This document shows positions 8,400 to 15,831 of a stretch of 64,000 nucleotides of DNA, one piece after another. The notes beneath the pieces were generated by a model. The model was not told the origin of the DNA. It saw only the letters and a list, made by a program, of their open reading frames with translations, and made no database searches. The stretch comes from Halorubrum salinarum (GTDB lineage: Archaea; Halobacteriota; Halobacteria; Halobacteriales; Haloferacaceae). Location of the stretch: positions 558,001 through 622,000 of the forward strand of contig NZ_CP053941.1 of assembly GCF_013267195.1 (NCBI RefSeq). The letters are read 5' to 3'. The position numbers and the translations under genes were made by a program. How positions within the stretch are numbered: the stretch's first letter is position 1; every line of letters starts with the position of its first letter.

Positions 8400-9638
8400 T
8401 CAGATCGCCTCCCGGAGCGCGGCCAGCGCCGCGGTGATGTCGGCGTCGCCGGCGTCGTTCGCGTCCGTCGCGACCGAGACGCCGCCGCGTTCGGGGGTGC
8501 CCCAGCCGTCGCCGCCGACCTCGCCGGCGGCGGTCCGGCAGGCGTCGCCGAGGTCGATCGGCTCGCCGGCCGCGTCGCCCGCCGCGCCGCCGGTCGCGGC
8601 CGCGGCGAGCCGGCCCGCGCCCTCATCGAGCGCGACCGCGACGGGCTCCGGCGAGCGGAAGTCCCGGACGAGCCGGGCGACCGTCGGCAGGATCGCCGCC
8701 GAGGCGTCGACGCGGGCGACGACGCAGCCGTCGTACCGGCCGACCGTCGCGGCGTCGAGCGCGCGGTGGGCCGCCAGGCCGTGGCGGCGCCACGCGTCGA
8801 GCGCGCTCGTCCGGAGCGAGTCGTCCGGGTCGCTCGCGAGCGCGAGCGCGACGCCCGTCCCGGGCGCCTCCCGGGCGAGCGCGTCGAGCACGTCGGCGTG
8901 GCCGCCGACCGTCGCGAACGGGCCGTCCGTCGCGTACGGGCGGAGCGCGCGCTCGACCGCCGAGGCGGCGCGCTCGCTCGCGTCGTCGCCGTCGACGGCG
9001 TCGACAGCGACCAGCGACGCGAACCGGCGGCGGTCGTCCGCGTCGGGGTCGGCCGGCAGCCCCAGCGGGGCGAGCGCGTCGCGCGCCGCCTCGGGGTCGC
9101 CGGAGTACCGCGTCGCCGCGAGCGTCGAGGCCGCGAGGGCCTCTGCCCGCGAGGGCGCGGCGTCCGCCTCCTCGTCGCCCGCCGCGCCGCCCGAGACCGG
9201 GAGCGCGACGCCGGGCCGCCGCTCGACGCGGCCGGTCCGCTCCGCGGCGTCGAGCGCGTCGCCGGAGCCGTCGGCGCCGGGGATCGACCCGGCCGCGACG
9301 ACGCCGGCGAGCGCGACCACGGGGTCGGGGTCGCCGCCGAGCGCGCGGGCGACCGCGAAGGCCGCCGTGCTGGCCGGGCGCCCCGTGCCGGGGATCGCGT
9401 GCGGCCCGCGGTCGACGCCGACGGTCACCGCGACCCCGTCGTCGGGGTCGTCGGGGACCGGGTCGGCGGCCACCCGCGCCTGGAACGGCGTGCCCGTCGC
9501 TCGGAGCGCTCGCGCGAGCAGCCCCGCGGCTGCCAGCGCGTCGCCGTCGTCGGTCGCGACGAGCCGGACGAACGGCGCGTCTGCGAGGACGCCGGCGAGC
9601 GCGTCGGGGGCGGGCGTGGCGGACGTCGCTTCGGTCAT
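8400..9638 (-). CDS. RecJ/DHH-superfamily protein with altered catalytic motif
   Basis: 412 residues. The position after rps15 and the N-terminal motif ATDDGDALAAAGLLARAL (residues 29-46) match DHH-family RecJ-like proteins, where paired aspartates bind metal. The next motif is present only as VGVDRG (D76), and no DHH triplet appears where the family signature is expected. The C-terminal part has DHHA1-like content (DGCVVARVDASAAILPTVARLVRDF). It may be a catalytically weakened or structural RecJ/Cdc45-like protein. The fold is inferred; the family link rests on motif I and gene context. Confidence 0.65.
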   Translation of the reverse strand: MTEATSATPAPDALAGVLADAPFVRLVATDDGDALAAAGLLARALRATGTPFQARVAADPVPDDPDDGVAVTVGVDRGPHAIPGTGRPASTAAFAVARALGGDPDPVVALAGVVAAGSIPGADGSGDALDAAERTGRVERRPGVALPVSGGAAGDEEADAAPSRAEALAASTLAATRYSGDPEAARDALAPLGLPADPDADDRRRFASLVAVDAVDGDDASERAASAVERALRPYATDGPFATVGGHADVLDALAREAPGTGVALALASDPDDSLRTSALDAWRRHGLAAHRALDAATVGRYDGCVVARVDASAAILPTVARLVRDFRSPEPVAVALDEGAGRLAAAATGGAAGDAAGEPIDLGDACRTAAGEVGGDGWGTPERGGVSVATDANDAGDADITAALAALREAI

Positions 9639-9678
9639 GGGTGGGTCTCGTGGGGTGTCGTCGCCGCGTTTCGCCGCG

Positions 9679-10146
9679 TTACTCCTCGAGCAGCTCGACG
9701 GCGTTCTCGTAGGTGTACGTGAACTCCTCGTCGATCTCGTCGCCGCGGTAGTAGTTCGCGAGGCGGCGGATCTTCGACTCCGTGTTCTGGAGCGCGCGCT
9801 TGTTCTGGTGGTCCTGCCCGTTCTCCTCCATGTGCTCGCGCAGGCGGATCGCCTGTCGCATGAGGTTACGGAGGTCCTCCGGGAGGTCGGCGTCGGCGTC
9901 GTGCTCCTCGAGGATCTCGGTGACCTTCTTCCCGGTCGCCAGCTTCACGTCCGGGATCGGGACGCCCTTGACGCCCTCGTCGCGCAGCTTGAGGCCGATG
10001 ACGCTGGGGTCGTGGCCCTGCTCCGCCAGTTCGACGACGCGGGACTCGATGTCCTCGGCGTCGACTTCGCTCCACTCCGGGGTCTCGTCCGTCGCCGGCT
10101 TGTCCGAACCGGACGAACCGCGACGGCGCGTGTGCATTCGTGCCAT
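9679..10146 (-). CDS. rps15: 30S ribosomal protein S15 (uS15)
   Basis: 155 residues, matching archaeal uS15. It starts MARMHTRRRGSSGS, with an archaeal N-terminal extension (PEWSEVDAEDIESRVVELAEQGHDPSVIGLKLRDEG). The conserved RNA-binding helices follow: LRNLMRQAIRLREH and NKRALQNTESKIRRLANYYR. It binds the central domain of 16S rRNA. It is the first gene of an operon running to rps3ae. Confidence 0.96.
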   Translation of the reverse strand: MARMHTRRRGSSGSDKPATDETPEWSEVDAEDIESRVVELAEQGHDPSVIGLKLRDEGVKGVPIPDVKLATGKKVTEILEEHDADADLPEDLRNLMRQAIRLREHMEENGQDHQNKRALQNTESKIRRLANYYRGDEIDEEFTYTYENAVELLEE

Positions 10147-10386
10147 TGTCTGTCTGGTTGGAACGGCACAACCGCAACGTGACCGCGACTCCGCGCGGCG
10201 CGGCTACGAATCGCTCGCGGACCGAGCGATCCGACCGGACGGCCCGCGCGAGCGGACCGCCCGACCGCGACGCCGGAGGCGTCGGCGCACTGCTACATTC
10301 CCAAGCCGCGGGCGAAAGGGCCCCGGCGAGTCAGATCTGCAGCTGTGCTGTTCCCGTGTGAGGGGTCGCCGTCGGGGTTCTTAAGC

Positions 10387-10494
10387 GTGTTCTTGTGGGT
10401 CGGAGCGTTCCGGTGAGATGGAGTGTTCTTGTCGGCCGGAGCGTCCTCGTGGGCCGGAGCGTTCTCGTTGGGGCGAGCGTTCCCGTGGAGCGAG
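10387..10494. repeat. Six imperfect 18-bp tandem repeats
   Basis: Six consecutive units of exactly 18 bp follow the pattern G(T/C)GTTCTYGTGGGYCGGA. Units 1 and 3, and units 4 and 5, are most alike; units 2 and 6 have drifted. The plus strand would read as repeats of RSVLVG, but no convincing gene contains them. A TTCTTAAGCG stretch lies just before at 10377-10386. Regular spacing without obvious coding points to slippage expansion or an array of protein-binding sites. Confidence 0.85.
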
Positions 10495-10550
10495 CGACGA
10501 GTGCGGCCGCGCTCTCGCCGGAGGTCGATCCGCGCCGCCCGGGGGTTTTG

Positions 10551-10580
10551 TTCCGCGCGAGTTCTCCGCGGAAAGGAGGA
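10551..10580 (+). promoter_or_regulatory. Hairpin and strong ribosome-binding site before antiporter gene
   Basis: A perfect 7-bp stem TTCCGCG/CGCGGAA (10551-10557 and 10567-10573) with a 9-base loop is followed at once by AGGAGG (10574-10579). That lies six bases before the GTG at 10586. Strong Shine-Dalgarno sites are uncommon in this largely leaderless window, so this helps to choose the GTG start. The adjacent stem could influence ribosome access. Confidence 0.6.
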
Positions 10581-10585
10581 TTTAG

Positions 10586-12187
10586 GTGAGTCGTCGGTGT
10601 TCGGGGCGATGTGACCGACAGATGACCGAGACCAGAGACGGGGCTCCGTCGGCGACCGACGGCGGGGACCCGCCAGACGGTAGCGAGTTCGGCGTCGGCG
10701 ACCAGGGCGGCGACGGCCCGCGGATCGAGTTCCGCGGGGGCAAGTGGGCGAGCACGGTCCCGCTCGTCTTCTTCATCGGCTGGGCGATCCTCCAGAGCGG
10801 CGTCCTCGGCATCGGCGACACCAACGGCCTCGTCGTCGGCGCGCTGATCGGGACGACCCTCGGGATGTTCCTCGTCCGCGGCGACTGGAAGGCGTACGCC
10901 GACACCATCTTCGAGGGGATGACTCAGCGCGTGGCCGCGACCGCCATCGTCGCGTGGCTCTGGGCCGGCATGTTCGCCGAGACGCTCCAGGTCGGCGGGT
11001 TCGTCGAGGGGCTCATCTTCGCGGCCGACGCCCTGAACGTCGGCGCGACCACGTTCCCGGCCGCCGCGTTCGTCCTCTGCGGCCTGCTGGCGACCGGGAT
11101 CGGCACGGGGTACGGCGCGACCGTCGCGTTCGTCACCCTGTTCTTCCCGGCCGGCGTTCTCATCGGTGCGAACCCCGTGCTGCTGTTCGCCGCCATCCTC
11201 TCGGGCGCCGTCTTCGGCGACAACCTCGCGCCCGTCAGCGACACGACGATCGTGAGCGCGGTGACCCAGGACGCCGACATCGGCGGCGTCGTCGCCTCGC
11301 GGTTCAAGTACGCGATCGGCGCGGCCGTCCCGGCGTTCGCCGCGTACCTGATCGCCGGATCCGTCATGGCCGGCGTGAACCTTGAGGGCGCCGCCGCGCT
11401 CCGCGAGTCCGCGAACGCCCTCGGGCTGGTCCACCTGCTCTCGATGGCCGTCGTCATCGTCACGGCGGTCGCCGGCCGCCACATCGTCGAGGCGATCTCG
11501 TGGGGGCTGCTCGTGGCGGTCGCGTTCAACCTCCTCTTCGGGCTCTCGGCCGCGAGCGACGTCGTCGTCTTCACCGTCACCGAGGCCGGGGCGCTCTCCG
11601 GGCTCCCGGTCGTCGAGGTCGGCGAGACCGCCGGCGTCGGCGGGAGCCTCTACGCGGGCGCGGTCGGGTTCTTCCCGCTCATCGTCCTCACGCTCCTGAT
11701 CGTCGCGATGGCGCAGATCATGATCCGCGGCGGCGGCTTCGAGGCGATCCAGACGTTCCTCCTCGACCGCGTCGCGACGACCGTCCGCCGCGCGGAGCTG
11801 ACATTGGTCGTCGGCACCGCGACCATCAACGGGATGATCACGATCAACACCGCGGCGGAGATCGCGATCGCCCCGTACGTCGCCCGCATCGGCGAGAAGT
11901 TCAACATCAACGGCTACCGGCGCGCGAACATCTTAGACGCCAACACCTCCGCGCTCGGCTACATCTTCCCGTGGGCCGGCGGCGTGCTGGTCGGCTACCA
12001 GGTGATGGTCGGGCCCGACGGTCTCGGCGCCGAGTACGGCCCCGAGATGGTCGTCAACCCCATCGAGGTCGTCCCGTACGTCTTCCACGGCTGGTTCCTC
12101 GTGGCGATATTCGTCCTCGCCGCGATCACCGGCTTCGGGCGGGAGTACATTCCCGACCGCGTCTCCGAGGAGGTGTCCCGCGCATGA
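10586..12187 (+). CDS. nhaC: NhaC-family Na+/H+ antiporter
   Basis: 533 residues. An acidic Gly-rich cytosolic N-terminus is followed by about 11-12 hydrophobic segments starting near residue 55 (STVPLVFFIGWAILQSGVLGI). The family core GTGYGATVAFVTLFFPAGVLIGANPVLLFAAILSGAVFGDNLAPVSDTTIVSA is present, including the conserved GDNLSP-like motif. It should exchange Na+ and H+ across the membrane, which helps keep cell sodium low in brine. I use GTG 10586 because AGGAGG lies six bases before it; ATG 10622 (MTETRDG) is the alternative. The stop overlaps the next gene by ATGA. Confidence 0.88.
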   Translation: MSRRCSGRCDRQMTETRDGAPSATDGGDPPDGSEFGVGDQGGDGPRIEFRGGKWASTVPLVFFIGWAILQSGVLGIGDTNGLVVGALIGTTLGMFLVRGDWKAYADTIFEGMTQRVAATAIVAWLWAGMFAETLQVGGFVEGLIFAADALNVGATTFPAAAFVLCGLLATGIGTGYGATVAFVTLFFPAGVLIGANPVLLFAAILSGAVFGDNLAPVSDTTIVSAVTQDADIGGVVASRFKYAIGAAVPAFAAYLIAGSVMAGVNLEGAAALRESANALGLVHLLSMAVVIVTAVAGRHIVEAISWGLLVAVAFNLLFGLSAASDVVVFTVTEAGALSGLPVVEVGETAGVGGSLYAGAVGFFPLIVLTLLIVAMAQIMIRGGGFEAIQTFLLDRVATTVRRAELTLVVGTATINGMITINTAAEIAIAPYVARIGEKFNINGYRRANILDANTSALGYIFPWAGGVLVGYQVMVGPDGLGAEYGPEMVVNPIEVVPYVFHGWFLVAIFVLAAITGFGREYIPDRVSEEVSRA

Positions 12188-12465
12188 GCGTCTTCGACAA
12201 GTTCCTCGCGGGGTGGTCGTTCCGCGGCCCGACGCCGGACTACGCGGCCGGCGACGTGATCGAAGTGATGGTGACCGGCGAGGGGGGCGGCGCCGGCGAG
12301 GGCGGCGACCACGTCGCCCGCATCGGCGACTCGACGCTCCGGATCGAGGGCGCGCCGCCGGACGCGGTGAACACCCGCGTGATCGTCGACGTGGAGTCGT
12401 GGGACGACGCGAGCCACAGCGGCCGGGCGACCTACCGGAAGACGGTGGGCGAGAGCGCGTTCTAA
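12184..12465 (+). CDS. Small haloarchaeal beta-rich (TRAM-like) protein
   Basis: 93 residues starting in ATGA overlap with the antiporter gene. A short head, MSVFDKFLAGWSFRG, precedes a beta-barrel-like stretch: AAGDVIEVMVTGEG, HVARIGDSTLRIEGAP and TRVIVDVESWDD. The pattern resembles TRAM/OB-type small domains, but no RNA-binding role is shown. Translational coupling to the antiporter is the only context; function unknown. Confidence 0.65.
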   Translation: MSVFDKFLAGWSFRGPTPDYAAGDVIEVMVTGEGGGAGEGGDHVARIGDSTLRIEGAPPDAVNTRVIVDVESWDDASHSGRATYRKTVGESAF

Positions 12466-12552
12466 TCGGTATCGAGGACGTATTTTTTCGAGGCCACCGC
12501 TCCGACGAGTCGCCCGTACATCGCCGCTTCCGAACCTGCGGCGAACCCTTTT

Positions 12553-12853
12553 GATCCCTCAGCCGCTCGCTTATAAATAGTCGACTGCGGAGCGACGACG
12601 AACATCTCCGAAGCCCCAGCCGCGAGGACTCGATGCGCTCGCTGTGGTCCTCGGCGCTCACTCCGTTCGCGCCTGCGGTCCTTGCGTCGCGCGTCTTCGC
12701 CCTCGCGACTGCCCCTTCGAGTCCGCCCGCAGCACCGCAACCGCAGCCTCACTCCTCCCCAGCCTCGCGGCTCCCTCCGCTTCGCTCCAGTCGCCGCGTC
12801 CCTCGCGCGTGCTCCTCGCGGCCTGGCGGCCGCTCGTTGGCACGCGCCACCGC
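12553..12853 (+). repeat. Copy A of structured non-coding repeat, with own TATA box
   Basis: The conserved body begins at about 12599 and runs to GCACGCGCCACCGC. It matches copy C on the plus strand and copy B in reverse complement. Shared blocks, in order, are AAGCCCCAGCCG, GCGCTCGCTG, CTGCCCCTT, CTCCCCAGCCTCGC, GCGTCCCTCGCGCGTG and CTCGCGGCC. A 10-bp stem (12618-12627 with 12701-12710, one C-A mismatch) encloses a 73-base loop. A CCTCAG block 54 bases before AAGCCCC is spaced exactly as in copy C. TTATAAATAG lies about 30 bases before the body. It is a candidate structured RNA gene or a mobile element. Confidence 0.7.
12571..12580 (+). promoter_or_regulatory. TATA box of repeat copy A
   Basis: TTATAAATAG is a near-ideal archaeal TATA box. 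It predicts a transcript start near 12597-12600, which coincides with the first base of the conserved repeat body. The equivalent positions in copies B and C have lost the A/T run. Confidence 0.65.
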
Positions 12854-12933
12854 AGTTGTGTTTTTAAATAGCAGATCGTCGGAACGGGATTCAACCGCCG
12901 CGAATCCGCGGGAACCGGGCCCGGACCGGGGCG

Positions 12934-12941
12934 CTTTTTAT
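12934..12941 (+). promoter_or_regulatory. TATA-like box of PHP gene
   Basis: CTTTTTAT overlaps the upstream ATG at 12940. A TATA box there would start transcription near 12963, at the GTG used here as the start, so the ATG at 12940 would lie outside the mRNA. Confidence 0.5.
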
Positions 12942-12963
12942 GACCACGCTCGAACCGTCGGGT

Positions 12964-13647
12964 GTGCTATCGGTCGAGCTCCACGCGCACTCCGCGCTGT
13001 CGTACGACGGGCGCGACCCGGTCGACCTCCTCTTGGAGCAGGCGGCCGCGGTCGGGCTCGACGCGCTCGCCGTCACCGACCACGACGAGATCGACGCCAG
13101 CATCGAGGCGGCCGAGAAGGCCCCCGACTACGGGCTCGTCGGCATCGTCGGCATGGAGGTGACCTCGGCGGTCGGCCACGTCCTCGCGTTCGGCATCGAG
13201 GAGCGCGTCGAGAGCGGGCTCCCCTTCGACGAGACGCTCGACCGGATCCGCGACCAGGGCGGGGTCGCGGTCGTCCCCCACCCCTTCCAGAAGTCCCGCC
13301 ACGGCGTCGCCGCGCACATCAGCGACGAGCAGCTGGCGAGCGCCGACGCCCTCGAAGTGTACAACTCCCGGCTGTTCACCGGCCGCTCGAACCGACAGGC
13401 CGAGAAGTTCGCCGTCCGCCACGGCCTGCCGATGACCGCCGGCAGCGACGCGCACATCTCCGAGATGGTGGGCCAAGCGGTGACCGAGGTCGGCGCCGAC
13501 GAGCGCTCCGCCGCGGCGATCCTCGACGGGATCGCCGACGGCCGGACCAGCGTCGTCGGGAAGCGCACCCCGTGGCGCGTCTCGCTCCGCCAGTTCGGCG
13601 GGGGCGCGAAGCGCCGCGCGCTCCGCGCGCTCGACGCCCTCCGGTGA
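12964..13647 (+). CDS. PHP-domain metal-dependent phosphoesterase
   Basis: 227 residues from GTG 12964 (MLSVELHAHSALSYDG). The PHP metal motifs are all visible: LHAHS, VTDHDE, GMEVTS, VVPHPF and the final GSDAH. The family contains polymerase-associated and histidinol-phosphatase-like phosphoesterases; the substrate here is unknown. An ATG at 12940 would add eight residues, but it sits on the probable TATA box, so a leaderless GTG start is preferred. The asparagine-synthase-like gene follows after 5 bp and is likely in the same transcript. Confidence 0.85.
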   Translation: MLSVELHAHSALSYDGRDPVDLLLEQAAAVGLDALAVTDHDEIDASIEAAEKAPDYGLVGIVGMEVTSAVGHVLAFGIEERVESGLPFDETLDRIRDQGGVAVVPHPFQKSRHGVAAHISDEQLASADALEVYNSRLFTGRSNRQAEKFAVRHGLPMTAGSDAHISEMVGQAVTEVGADERSAAAILDGIADGRTSVVGKRTPWRVSLRQFGGGAKRRALRALDALR

Positions 13648-13652
13648 CCGCG

Positions 13653-14870
13653 ATGTCGGACTCACCCGCGTCCGACCTGCGCGGCGCCGCCCCGGACCGC
13701 GTCCGAGCCGCGCTCCGCGACGCCGACCCCCTCCCCGGCGGGGGCGGCTTCGCCGGCCTGCTGGCAGACCCGCCGGACCGCGAGGGGCCGGTCCTGGTCC
13801 GCGACGTGCTCGGTCGACAGCCGCTGTTCGCCGAAGCCGCGGCGCTCGACCCCGAGTCCGACCGCCGGCCGACGGACGCCGGCGCGTGGAGCTTCGACCG
13901 GGCCGACCTCGACGACCCCGAGCCGGTTCCGGCCGGGAGCGTCGCCTCGGCGGCCGGGACGGAGCGCGTCTGGCGGCTGCCCGACGCGAGTCCGACCGCG
14001 GACCGCGACGCCGCGCTGGCGGCGGTCGACGACGCGGTGAGCGCGGCGCTCGACGATCTCGACCCGACTCGGTCCGCGAACGGCGCCGAGAGCGGCGGCG
14101 GCGACCTTGCGGTCGCCTTCTCCGGCGGCGTCGACTCCGGGCTCGTCGCGGCCGCCGTTCCCGAGGCCCCCTGCTACGTGGCCGGCTTCGAAGGGAGCCA
14201 CGACGTCGCAGCCGCGCGCGACGCGGCGGCGGCAATGGAGGGCGACCTGCGCGTGGTCGAGGTCACGCACGACGACCTCACGCGCGCCGTCCGCGCGGTC
14301 GCGGCCGCGACCGGCCGCCGGAACCCGATGGACGTCGCCATCGCGGTGCCGCTGTTCCTGACCGCCGAGGCGGCCGCCGCGGACGGGTTCGACCGGCTCG
14401 CGGTCGGGCAGGGCGCCGACGAGCTGTTCGGCGGCTACAGCAAGGTCGTCGACCCGGCCGACGACCCCCGCGTCGAGGCCGACACCGTCCGCGGGGCGCG
14501 GACCGAGACCGTCCGCACGCTCCCCGACCAACTGGAGCGAGACGTCCTCGCGCTCCGGGCCGCCGGCGTCGAGCCCGCGACCCCGCTGCTCGACGACCGG
14601 GTCGTCGCCGCCGCGCTGGCGCTCCCCGGCGACCTGCTCGTCGACGGCGAGGAGCGGAAGGTCGCGCTGCGTCGGGTCGCGGCCGAGCGCGTCCCGGCGT
14701 CGGTCCACGCCGCGGACAAGAAGGCGGTCCAGTACGGGACGTACGTCTCCCGCGAACTCGATCGACTCGCGCGGCAAGCGGGGTTCAAGCGGCGGCTGGA
14801 CGACCACGTCGGGAAGTACGTCGAGTCGCTGTGCGCCGAGGAAAAACCGGCCGGTGAGGGCCGGAACTGA
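13653..14870 (+). CDS. Asparagine-synthase-like ATP-pyrophosphatase
   Basis: 405 residues. The PP-loop AFSGGVDSGLVAAAV near residue 153 is the ATP-pyrophosphatase signature of asparagine synthetase C-terminal domains. AVGQGADELFGGYSK and the downstream ATPLLDDRVV and KKAVQYGT blocks follow the same family. The N-terminal 130 residues resemble a shortened glutaminase-fold domain (VLVRDVLGRQPLF), but the catalytic Cys2 is absent, so glutamine-dependent chemistry is not expected from this chain. It may amidate with ammonia or act on another substrate. Confidence 0.82.
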   Translation: MSDSPASDLRGAAPDRVRAALRDADPLPGGGGFAGLLADPPDREGPVLVRDVLGRQPLFAEAAALDPESDRRPTDAGAWSFDRADLDDPEPVPAGSVASAAGTERVWRLPDASPTADRDAALAAVDDAVSAALDDLDPTRSANGAESGGGDLAVAFSGGVDSGLVAAAVPEAPCYVAGFEGSHDVAAARDAAAAMEGDLRVVEVTHDDLTRAVRAVAAATGRRNPMDVAIAVPLFLTAEAAAADGFDRLAVGQGADELFGGYSKVVDPADDPRVEADTVRGARTETVRTLPDQLERDVLALRAAGVEPATPLLDDRVVAAALALPGDLLVDGEERKVALRRVAAERVPASVHAADKKAVQYGTYVSRELDRLARQAGFKRRLDDHVGKYVESLCAEEKPAGEGRN

Positions 14871-14904
14871 CCAAGTCGCCGCGCGGAGTACCAGTCCTGC
14901 GGCC

Positions 14905-14926
14905 GACGCCCGATCGATCGGGCGTC
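14905..14926. repeat. Perfect 22-bp palindrome
   Basis: GACGCCCGATC and its exact reverse complement GATCGGGCGTC abut with no spacer, centred between 14915 and 14916. It lies 34 bases after the asparagine-synthase-like gene and 23 bases before a TATA-like box. It could be a dimeric regulator site or, as RNA, a short terminator-like hairpin, although no T-run follows. Confidence 0.85.
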
Positions 14927-14948
14927 TGGGTACAGATCGACAGGACAG

Positions 14949-14957
14949 CTATAAAAT
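14949..14957 (+). promoter_or_regulatory. TATA box before 38-codon small ORF
   Basis: CTATAAAAT is a good archaeal TATA box. Its centre is about 25 bases before the ATG at 14977, as expected for a leaderless mRNA. A perfect 22-bp palindrome lies just upstream. Confidence 0.55.
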
Positions 14958-14976
14958 CCGGGCAGTAGCGACAAAT

Positions 14977-15093
14977 ATGACACTCGCGGGCGCGGGTAGA
15001 AAACGATCGTCCGCGGACGGAGGCGATTACTGCCGAATCGAACCGATGGGGACGCGCCTTGCCGGGGAAAGTTCACGACCATGCGGCCGGTGA
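14977..15093 (+). CDS. Candidate leaderless small protein, 38 residues
   Basis: The sequence begins MTLAGAGRKRSSADGG and ends SSRPCGR. It is basic rather than acidic, unlike most haloarchaeal proteins, and contains two cysteines. The only strong support is position: the ATG is spaced from a TATA box as in leaderless genes. It may be a real small protein or merely the 5' part of a non-coding transcript. No family recognised. Confidence 0.3.
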   Translation: MTLAGAGRKRSSADGGDYCRIEPMGTRLAGESSRPCGR

Positions 15094-15129
15094 CTGAGAA
15101 GGTCGCGCATCCGGCGGGCGCTCGTCCCG

Positions 15130-15831
15130 TCAGCGGACCAGGTACGGGTCGCTGCCGGCGATGAACCGTCCGAGGTCGCTCTCGCGGCGGAAGTCGGTCG
15201 ACCGGAGCTCCCCGAGCGCGTCGACGAGCCGGTCGGCGTCGCCCTCCGTCCAGTCCGCCGGGTCCTTGACCGGGACGACGAGCCAGCCGGCGCCAAGCAG
15301 CTCCTCGCCGTGGAGCGCGTCCATGTCGATCTCGGTCTTCCAGGCCCGCGCGGTGTAGGTCTCTAAGACGTGTTCGGTCGCCCGCGCGCCGACCGGGAGC
15401 AGCACGTGGGCCGCGATGGCGCGGAGCTCCGCGTCGAAGAACCGCTCCATGTCGTCGTAAGCGTCGTCGTCCGGCGGCCCGTCGCTCTCGCACATGTGGA
15501 GGTACGAGAGGAACGTCCGGTCGGTCGAGACGGGGTCGACCGCGGTGGGGTCGCCGTCGGTCGCGACGCCGTCGGGGGCGACGCCCTCGGCGAGCCCGGC
15601 GATCAGTCCGGCCGACTCGAGCGCCGACAGGAACGCGGGCGACCACGGCTCGCCGGTGAACGGGACCGCGGCGGCGGTCCCGCCGTGGACGCCGGGACGG
15701 TCGCCGACGACGTGGAAGTCGGCGTTGGCGTCGCCGTAGCCGGGGACGAACGAGGGGCAGTCGGGGCGCATCCCGAAGGGGTTCCGGATCCGGTCCGTGA
15801 CGTTCTGCACGTCGACCCGATAGGCGCGCAC
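15130..15831 (-). CDS. Uracil-DNA glycosylase superfamily protein
   Basis: 233 residues. NPFGMRPDCPSFVPGYGDANADFHVVGDRPGVHGG fits the N-terminal active-site region of UDG-superfamily proteins (VVGD-PG), and LLPVGARATEHVL fits the later strand-helix. No iron-sulphur cysteine set of family 4 enzymes is visible. It may remove uracil or other damaged bases. The GTG at 15831 is the longest start. A TTTAACG stretch near 15835-15842 (minus) would place transcription close to a downstream GTG at 15810, giving MQNVTDRIRN, which is plausible. Confidence 0.72.
   Translation of the reverse strand: MRAYRVDVQNVTDRIRNPFGMRPDCPSFVPGYGDANADFHVVGDRPGVHGGTAAAVPFTGEPWSPAFLSALESAGLIAGLAEGVAPDGVATDGDPTAVDPVSTDRTFLSYLHMCESDGPPDDDAYDDMERFFDAELRAIAAHVLLPVGARATEHVLETYTARAWKTEIDMDALHGEELLGAGWLVVPVKDPADWTEGDADRLVDALGELRSTDFRRESDLGRFIAGSDPYLVR

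Larger units (their letters stand above)
10147..10585. other. Non-coding stretch between rps15 and the antiporter gene
   Basis: This 439 bp stretch holds the divergent control region of rps15, an 18-bp tandem repeat (10387-10494) and a hairpin plus strong ribosome-binding site before the antiporter gene (10551-10580). A long antisense frame crossing it (10331-11482) has shadow composition. No RNA gene is visible. Confidence 0.5.
12466..12963. other. Gene-free stretch holding repeat copy A
   Basis: About 500 bp separate the small TRAM-like gene from the PHP gene. It contains copy A of the three-copy repeat with its TATA box, a T-rich tail (GTTGTGTTTTTAAATAG, 12855-12871) that could end transcription, and the promoter of the PHP gene. 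A 47-codon minus frame (12462-12605) exists but has no visible promoter and was not called. Confidence 0.5.

Noticed and set aside
10331-11482. 383-codon minus frame over the antiporter gene and its upstream region
   Set aside because: Composition is that of an antisense shadow, and the opposite strand encodes a clear NhaC-type membrane protein.
12462-12605. 47-codon minus frame ending in YGRLVGAVASKKYVLDTD, which looks mildly protein-like
   Set aside because: It has no promoter or ribosome-binding site, overlaps the TATA box of repeat copy A, and no family is recognised. A gene remnant cannot be excluded.
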